This document shows, in pieces, positions 56,481 to 64,000 of a DNA stretch of 64,000 bases (position 1 is the stretch's first letter; each line of letters opens with the position of its first letter). The DNA comes from Apium graveolens. Its lineage: Eukaryota > Streptophyta > Magnoliopsida > Apiales > Apiaceae. The position numbers and the translations under genes are program-made. Location of the stretch: assembly GCF_009905375.1 (NCBI RefSeq), contig NC_133652.1, forward strand, positions 22,249,339-22,313,338, written 5' to 3'. The notes beneath the pieces were generated by a model, which did not search any database, was not told the origin of the DNA, and saw only the letters and a program-made list of their open reading frames with translations.

Positions 56481-56631
56481 GACAATGGCAAGAGAAGGAA
56501 AGCATACTTCTGGGAGACCCTCCGCTAATACTCAGGTTCAGGAGCCGAACCACTCTCAGGCTCAAGACCCGGGAGCCGACGAAAAAACACTCCACGAGCA
56601 ACCATTGCAACACACTCCCGTTCTGGAGAGA

Positions 56632-56636
56632 GTGGT
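56632..56636. repeat. Left target-site duplication GTGGT
   Basis: GTGGT at 56632-56636 is repeated at 60875-60879 on the other side of the insertion. Five bases is the expected length for Ty3/gypsy integration. Confidence 0.88.
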
Positions 56637-59600
56637 TGTAACACCCACAAATCCGGGGTTAGAAATCTGGGTCGTCACATATCCATCCAATCATTTGTCA
56701 CATGTGTTAATCCCCATGATCCAACAAAACCACATCATAAACCCCAATCCTTCACACATACAAGTTATAATCTTAGAAACAATACATAACCAATAACATC
56801 TGTTATTACACATCAAATACACTTTCCAGGATCTCACACTATTACTCACAACCTCTACATGAAGTTATGAATATTTCTAACTCGAACAACATCTTATATG
56901 CATACTCTGGTCCACCTGAGCAAAGCTGCAATGAGTTTGTGGGCAATCTACGTATTCTCCACGCAATTACCTTCTCTCCAGCATACTAGCTATCTGTTGT
57001 GATATAATATATAAAAGCAAGAGTGAGCACTATGGCTCAACAAGGTACATATATATTTATATGTATACATATATATATAACAATAAATGTACTTCATATT
57101 TTTCAAAGATTTCTGAAAACATATATGCTTGTCAAGCTTGTAATATTCTCAAAATCAACTGTAACATTATATCCACTTTATACTTGTAACCATCTCTTTT
57201 TCAAACTTCAAGATTTTACTCGAACCAGAATTATAAACTGGATTTGATATTCACATCATGTATCTCATGATTTAAAACTCAGCCTTATCGGCCTTCTGTT
57301 GTAGATTTTACAATAATTTTCCAAAATGGAAGAAAGGGACTATACTGGAATAAACCACGTACCGGTGATCAGCCGAATACGAAATTTTCTCTACTAGTAG
57401 AAGGAATACAAACCTAGCCGCCTTTGGGCTTATCAAGACATTACACGATGGTTGCCCATTTCCGTGCAAGTCCGAAAGTTAATGGTCACAGAGACCATAT
57501 AACTGTATGCTGCGCCACTCCGCGCTTGGTCACTACCCGATACCTCTCTGTGCCGGGCAGGCCACATTCCAGTCCCAAAACAATTATATTATTTACATAA
57601 AATCCTTTATCGAAGGAATAGATCGTTCTGAGTTGACCTTTAAATAAGATGATTTATTCATCACTTTTAATTCAATTGATCCTTGGGAGTTGTCGGAGTT
57701 TTGAATTTAAATTCATTTTCAAACCCTTAACCGTAGTAAAGTTTTACATATATTGTTCACTTGTTTTTCATTGAGCGAGGAAGCAAAACCCTTATGCTTC
57801 TAGACTAAGTTCCCTAAGGTTTTGATAAGTTTCAGATGATTGATCTCATCCGAGGAATTTTGAATAATTTAGAAAGTATCCTTAGGAACTATGTCTATTT
57901 TTAAATGATTTTTAGAGGTACGGAATATTAAATATTTACGGTCTCATAATATTTTTAAGAAGGGTTCAATGAATTGATAAAACCTTAAGTACAAAATGTT
58001 TCTCAATAAGGTTCAATGAATTGATAAAACTCTTAATTAAATACTTAAGACAGGATTTGACATCTTATAATTTTCCTTCGAATGGTTACATGCGTTTTAG
58101 ACAGAGTGAATTGATTTAAAAACTTTTCGATATCTCTTTAAGTATTTTCCGGATATTTTAGTAACTCTTTAGGTATTACTTATAAATAAATAATCAAATA
58201 GTATATCCCTTGAGTGAATATTCGATTATCTCTTATAGTTATAAATCAAATCTCAATCGTTCACTTAATATGTATGTTACGCGAAAGTACTTTATTTATT
58301 GAAATAGAAATCTTCCGCGTCCGGCTCGTTCCAGAATTAAATCGATTTAAAATATCTCTGACTCCCACTATCTTGTATTATAATAAAATTACATTTCAAT
58401 TTCTCATACTCGAATAAAACGAAGTTTGTTTTCGTAAACAATCGCATAGTTTGAATGTATTGATATCACAGACTAGCATATATTTTCAAACTGTAAATCA
58501 TGGCATCAATATCACAAAAGTATATATAGCATGGATAATTTGTGATAGGGTTTCGTAAACTTGCCTGATGTCCAAGCTCTACCTTAATGTATCCCTCTCG
58601 GTCCTGGAACCTCTACCAAGACATAATATAACCTCGGTTAGTCGAGTTAACCAATGATCGACTTATTCTAAGTAGACTCACTCTACCCGATCTTCACTCT
58701 CTCGGGTTCATTTAACTTACAATATCTCACACCTCGTTACTGTCCATTTAAAATCTCGTTCGACACACCTATGTGTTCTTCTTACAATCCTTAATAACTC
58801 TCGTGTTTTGATCATCTCCAAATTATATTATTAACTTGGTCAAAACGGGCGGTCAAAGTAGTACTTTCATAGTTGACTTTTCATTGAATTACTAATACGC
58901 GACTTGCACGCTAGCATTTTAATAAATCGAAAAAATTAAGATCTAAATGCGAAACCACCTCAAGGTCTTCTTGAGTGTTTTTTGATAATTATCACAAAAG
59001 TTTCGATTTGAAAATATGAATTTAAATAGGTGAAAATATTTCCAAAGTTCGGTCGACTATGGAGTTCTACTATCCGCGCTAGTTTTACTAAAATGCTCAT
59101 AACACACAAATTGTTAAATCAATCGACACGCTGTCTTCACGTGCACGATCTAGATAACTTCTACTTTTTAATCAAAAACAAACTCTGTCCTTTTTAGAAA
59201 ACAAATTTCCCAGATTTAATCAAAACGGGACAGTAGCTAGGCAGTGGCTACGCGTCGTGTAGCATTACCGCGCGATTTTGGTTCCAACATTTTTATAAAA
59301 TTGGAAAATTAATATTTTAATAAAATTCTTTTTGGGTCTTCTTCCTTACTGTAATATCCAGTTATCATGATTTTTCCATAGTCAAATTATAATTTTTAGG
59401 GTTCCAAAATCATCACACAACTCCATAATACGTAACTGTGTTCTCACAGAAATGCTTTTCACTAAATCGGGCATAACTCCTAAACCGTAAATCGCCTCCC
59501 GACGTTCTTTATATGTACCGAAAAAAATATATCTAGATTTTAATGTCTAGTGGTTCACACTTTACAAATTATTTCATGTCCGAATTCTCTGCACAAACCA

Positions 59601-60874
59601 AAACATGTGCAATAAGTCCACTACTTAACAACCACAACAAGATCTTACCATTTCCACTACTTGTAACCAACATCAACACATATAATATTCAAGATTCAAT
59701 CATCTACTCATTCTTTACATCATCTAGTGTAACATCCAAGAACCACATCTCATAATCTTTAAAACTTAACAAGATTTAAACATATAAACCTTAAGCATTC
59801 ACAATCTCTTAAATCTTGAAACCATATAACAATAATCCTTAAAATCCAACCATAAAATCTTTAAGGGTGAAGAGTTATACCTTCTTGGATCCTTATAACA
59901 CCTAGGAGGAGTGTATTAACCTTATAGAAGATTGATTTATCCCTAACGAGCCTTAGACTAACAAGAGAAATCAAGAAAATGAGTTAGTAAAATTCAGAGT
60001 TACTATTCATCATCTCCTTCAAACATTTTTATAAAATTGAAAAAAGATTATTTGAGTCTGAAGTTTGGTATGAAGCTTACCTATGATATGGAGCAGCTAC
60101 GGTTAAAATTTCATGACATTTGAGTGGGTAGATCTTAAGTTATGAATTTTTATTTCTTGGGGATTCTTGGAAATTCGGAAATGGAGAAGGATGGAGAGAA
60201 TGGCTTTCTTTTGCTTGGCTCTTGAAAGTGTGTTAGGTTATAAGTATACATAAGTGGATATATGTATAAGAGCTGCACTTGGATAAGAAATAATAGAAGT
60301 ATGGCTTGTGATTGTGTGTTCAATGAGAGAAATATGGAGGTATGGTGCATGTACTCCTTGTCTCCCCCTTTACTATTCACAACATTATTCTAGTTTGATT
60401 GACTAACTACTAGTTACACTTCTAACTACTAGTTGGGTGTAGGATTATGCTGGCCAACTTGCATGGCTTCCAATTACTTCCTCATTTAATTATCGTTCAT
60501 GCACTTGTCGTTTTATTCCGATAGTTTTCCCGTAGAACGTTTCATTTCGCAAGGATTTTGTTTATCGTCTATAATCCTTTAATCACTTCCACTCCTTTCT
60601 CTTGAACTTAATAACATCTTGATGAGATGTTTATTTAACGTAGTATTCCCGGTTCTACACCATTCTTTACGGATTCTAAAACACGTAGTATGAGTGGGAA
60701 TCTTCGAATTTCGACGGCTTTTGCATTCACTTATTTCGCTCGTTAAACCAGAATATGTTCTCGGATTCTCAAGATTCCACTATTCATTTATGGTGAACTC
60801 AAAATTTTTGCATAATCACATCCAATTATTATTCACTGAAGTTTTAAAATATTACAAAATTTAGGGTTCTTACA
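56637..60874. mobile_element. Insertion of 4238 bp, probably a giant solo LTR
   Basis: Starts TGTAACACCCACAAATCC and ends GGGTTCTTACA: TG...CA with TGTAA/TTACA inverted ends, flanked by an exact 5-bp duplication GTGGT. It lies inside a gypsy gag and splits its frame. No reading frame in its 4.2 kb resembles gag, protease, RT or integrase, and no second LTR could be seen inside, so it looks like one LTR left after recombination. LTRs of this size with TGTAACACCC starts are known from Del/Tekay-type chromoviruses; the assignment is by resemblance. The open frames at 57023, 58214, 59543 and 60150 show no known protein. Confidence 0.8.
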
Positions 60875-63800
60875 GTGGTAAACACCCGGGACGCCAGAAG
60901 CCTTATTGAGCTGAACCGATACAAGTACACTAATGTCTCGGTGGTTGAGGAACATGTGGCCAACCTTACTAACAATGAGCTAGCAGAAGCAATCCGGCTA
61001 TATAGACAAGAGCAAGCCCGAATCCAGGAAGAAGCTGAACTAGAGGAGGAACCAGAGGAGTCCGGGGACTTCCAGCAATCTAAGAGATTTGTCTTTGACC
61101 GCATTGGAGCTAAGGGGAAGAAGAACCAAAGGAATCGGGACAATAAGAATGAAACAGAAGCAGCCAAATAAAAGAGGTTGGAGGAGATGAAGGAACAAAT
61201 CAGAAAGAAAGAAGAAGCAAAACTTGAACTAAAGATCCAAAGATGGATGCAGTTAGAAGATGAGAAGCTACTGGCCAAGTCCGGGACCAAGAGGACCCGG
61301 TGGGATCTCACTCCCGAGTTCATTTCAGATGATGAGGAGAAGCAAAAAAATCTCAAGGATATGATCTATAAACTATAAAGAAAAATGGACAAAGACTCTG
61401 GAATAGAAATTGGGGAACTTTGACGCCATTCAGCCACTTCTTGGAGGCCATCCCCCGGCAGAAAGACTTGAAGCACTATAACTTTGATTCTTTTGATGGT
61501 CTATGAGACCCAGAAGAGCATTTGAATTACTTTGAGAAGATTACACAGATATACTACTGCAATAATTTGACAAAGTCCAGGTTCTTCGCATCAACTTTCA
61601 AGGGAGGGGCCTAAAGGTGGTTCAGCAGGATCCTCTCCCGAAGCATCCATAGTTGGAAGGAGTTCTAAGCAGCCTTTCTCAGGAGGTTCCGTGCAAACAA
61701 GACACATGAGATGCATATGTGTCACCTGAAAACCATACGACAGCATGACAATGATTCCCTCTCAGCTTAAATGTGGTGTTTCCAGGAAGCAATCAACAAG
61801 ATCTCGAACTTGGACGAGCACGAGGCTCTCAGCATCTTCAGAAGGAACTTAGACCCGGAGCACAATAAAAGATACATAGTAGAACTGATCAACAAGGAGC
61901 CCCAGAGTCCGGCGGCAGCCTACTCCATGGCTACTAGATTCATTAAAGAAACTGATGTACTCCAAACTATGAGGATGACCAGGAATGGGGGATCTAGGAA
62001 CAAGAATTCTGATGACCGACCGAAAGGGGGTTACCATCAGGATAAAAATTTCAAGCAAAGCCAGCAGAACCAAGACAGACAAACTACTCCAATTTTCCAA
62101 AGGCCCAGTCCTAGGATGGAGTCCAAAAGCGATCCAGGTTCGACCAAGCAGCCCTGAAGCCAAAGCAGGAGCCGGACTGGACTCCCCTAAACATGTACTG
62201 GGAGGTAATCTTGAAGGAAATAAAAGACAAGCCATATTTTACCTTCCAAAGCCAATACAGACTTCTCCGGGGAGCAGGCCTTATAATAGGAAGTACGACT
62301 ATCATGAACCATACGGCCACAAGACTGAGAACTGCTTATCACTTAAGTACTTCATCGAAGAGCAAGTAAAGAAAGGGAACCTGAACAAGTACCTAGTCTG
62401 GGACAACAACCATAGAGGGGAAGGGCCAAAGAAAGGAAAGAATATAGTGAATGTAGTCCTAGGAGGCTCCCACTCCCCACCACGGAGCTCGGACTTTGGC
62501 GAAGAAGTACTTTCAATCCAATCAGTCCCAGAGATGGTTATATCTTTCAATAGTAAGGACTATGAAGGAGTCAATCCTAACCACAATGAAGCCTTAGTTG
62601 TCACTTTGGATATTTTTTACAATGAAGTAAGGAGAATGCTGATAGACAACGACTCCTCGGTGAATATTCTCTTCAAGCATACTGTGGATTGAATGCAGCT
62701 AGGGAGTGTCTGCTCAAATGATTGTCGGGAAGACCCACTCTATGGGTTCAGGCACAATTTAGTCCCGATCTAAGGGACCCTGTACCTACCTGTCCATTTC
62801 GGAGATGCTCCCAACCAAGTCACTTATGTTATCAAGTTTTATGTCATCAATACTCCTTCATCCTATAAATGGCATAATTAGCCGGTCAGCTTTAACCAGA
62901 ATGCAAGCAATAACTTCAATCTCCCATCTCAAGATCAAGTTCTCAACCCCGACTGGAGTTGAAGAAGTAAAAGGAGAATATGAGGTTGCTGAATGATGAT
63001 ACAGTCAGGCCTTAACAATGGCAAAAACTCACCAGTATAACAAAAGAAAGGCCACAGTCCTTCGCAAACAGCAAAGCATTAAGAAGCACTGCCCCCGCTC
63101 AAGGGAAGAAACAAGCAAAGAAGTGCAATTTATTGAATCCAATCCGGATCTAAAAGCAGCCAAATTAAGTTCGGAAGAACTGAAAAGCAACCAAGTCATG
63201 GTAGTGATTGAAGCAAATCCGGTCCTAGACCAGTACAGTCCTACCATGCAAGCAATCAAAGAAAAAGAATCAGAATAAGTTAACACCTACTTGAAGAAGA
63301 ACTCTGAAGCCCCGATTCATCATATGGTCTCAATCAAAGACCAAGAAAAAATCGAGGCCGCAGTAGAAACAGAAGAAATTCAGATTGATGAGAGCAGTCC
63401 TACCAAAAAGGTGAAAGTTGGGTCAGGACTCAAAGAATTCTTTAGAGAAGAAATGGTATCCTTGCTCCGGGGGTACAAAGATGTGTTTGACTGGAGTCCA
63501 AGAGACATACGGGTTGCATGAGTCCATATAAATGCACAGTTTGGACGTCAAAATATACAGGAAGCCGATCAAGCAAAAAAGAAGAAACTTTGCCCCGGAA
63601 AGGAAAAGGGAAATAAATGAAGAAGTAGAGAAGTTACTCAAAGCAGGAATAATCAAAGAAATCAAATACCCAGAGTGGTTAGCAGATGTTGTCATGGTGA
63701 AGAAGTCAAACATCATATGAAGAATGTGTGTGGACTACACTGATTTGAATAATGCATGCCCGAAGGACCCATACCCTCTTCCCAATATTGATCAGCTAAT

Positions 63801-64000
63801 AGATTCCACTTCCGGACACATCATGCTAATCTTCATGGACACCTTTCCCGGGTACAACCAGATCATGATGAACCCCAAAGATATACCTAAGACAGCATTC
63901 ATAACTCACAGAGCAGTCTACACTTATGTGATATTTCCATTCGAACTGATAAATACAGGATCCACTTACCCAAGAGCAATGAACAAGATATTTAAGTCCC

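Larger units (their letters stand above)
56485..64000 (+). pseudogene. Second Ty3/gypsy gag-pol pseudogene, interrupted, runs off the right edge
   Basis: gag opens at the ATG at 56485 (MAREGKHTSGRPSANTQ). At 56636 it is cut by a 4.2-kb insertion and continues, in the same frame once the insertion and one target copy are ignored, at 60880. Next come a charged region (QARIQEEAELEEEPEESG, LEEMKEQIRKKEEAK), capsid core (61430-61960, FDGL-stop-DPEEHLNYFEKI, SMATRFIKETD), a CDYHEDHGHKTENC-like region changed to YDYHEPYGHKTENC (62299), protease with DTGSS changed to DNDSS (62644-62658), and the N-terminal half of reverse transcriptase (63560-64000: INEEVEKLLKAGIIKEI, CVDYTDLNNACPKDPYPLP). Stops and frame changes: 61169, 61376, several in 61430-61770, 62155, 62690, 63276, 63519, 63718. 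Related to the element at 42253 by its RT segment. Confidence 0.88.

Noticed and set aside
57400..57580. Possible tRNA in the more GC-rich part of the giant LTR
   Set aside because: No acceptor stem pairing or proper A and B boxes could be made.
60844..61356. Ser-rich minus-strand frame of 170 aa
   Set aside because: It is antisense to the gypsy gag charged region; Ser/Leu richness mirrors Glu/Lys codons.

Overview
This is plant nuclear DNA, most likely from a eudicot. The evidence is two intact intron-containing plant genes: a plastid-type beta-ketoacyl-ACP synthase III, and a vacuolar acid invertase that has the classic 9-nt mini-exon. The rest is AT-rich DNA packed with plant-type transposable elements (LINE, MULE, hAT, Ty3/gypsy, Ty1/copia). 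The species cannot be fixed from sequence alone; an asterid such as an Apiaceae member is a guess.

Layout. Positions 1-9150 hold a decayed transposon block: a plant mobile domain (PMD, MAIN-like) pseudogene on the minus strand, two tandem-repeat arrays (230 bp and about 147 bp monomers), a divergent pair of related small ORFs, and a Mutator-like (MULE) transposase pseudogene on the plus strand. Positions 9850-16350 hold a LINE ORF1 fragment, a hairpin element and a structurally complete 5.36-kb LINE with an 18-bp target-site duplication. Positions 16.4-20.7 kb are intergenic, with a tandem-repeat-filled element. KAS III occupies 20722-25008 (8 exons, 406 aa). Positions 25.0-29.7 kb are intergenic with hAT-like and long-inverted-repeat elements. 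The vacuolar invertase occupies 29733-34503 (7 exons, 651 aa).

From 34.5 kb to the right edge nearly everything recognisable is transposon. It includes a dispersed repeat family; an LTR-gag-LTR-gag-LTR tandem of a small non-autonomous gag-only retrotransposon (37454-42252); and a decayed Ty3/gypsy polyprotein (42253-46497) followed by a spacer of tandem repeats and an antisense gene (47426-49368), as in Tat/Grande-like elements. Further right are its probable 3' LTR, split by a copia-like solo LTR, and a hAT element with an exact 8-bp TSD. A second Ty3/gypsy element (gag at 56485, running off the right edge in reverse transcriptase) has its gag interrupted by a 4238-bp TG...CA insertion with an exact 5-bp TSD, probably a giant solo LTR.

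The two host genes are unrelated: plastid fatty-acid initiation and vacuolar sucrose hydrolysis. Neither shows a functional link to its transposon surroundings. Almost all transposon reading frames are broken by nonsense codons, many of the kind produced by C-to-T change on one strand or the other, as expected for old silenced copies. The most unusual structures are the gag-only tandem, the antisense gene, the giant solo LTR, and the PMD / small-ORF pair / MULE association.
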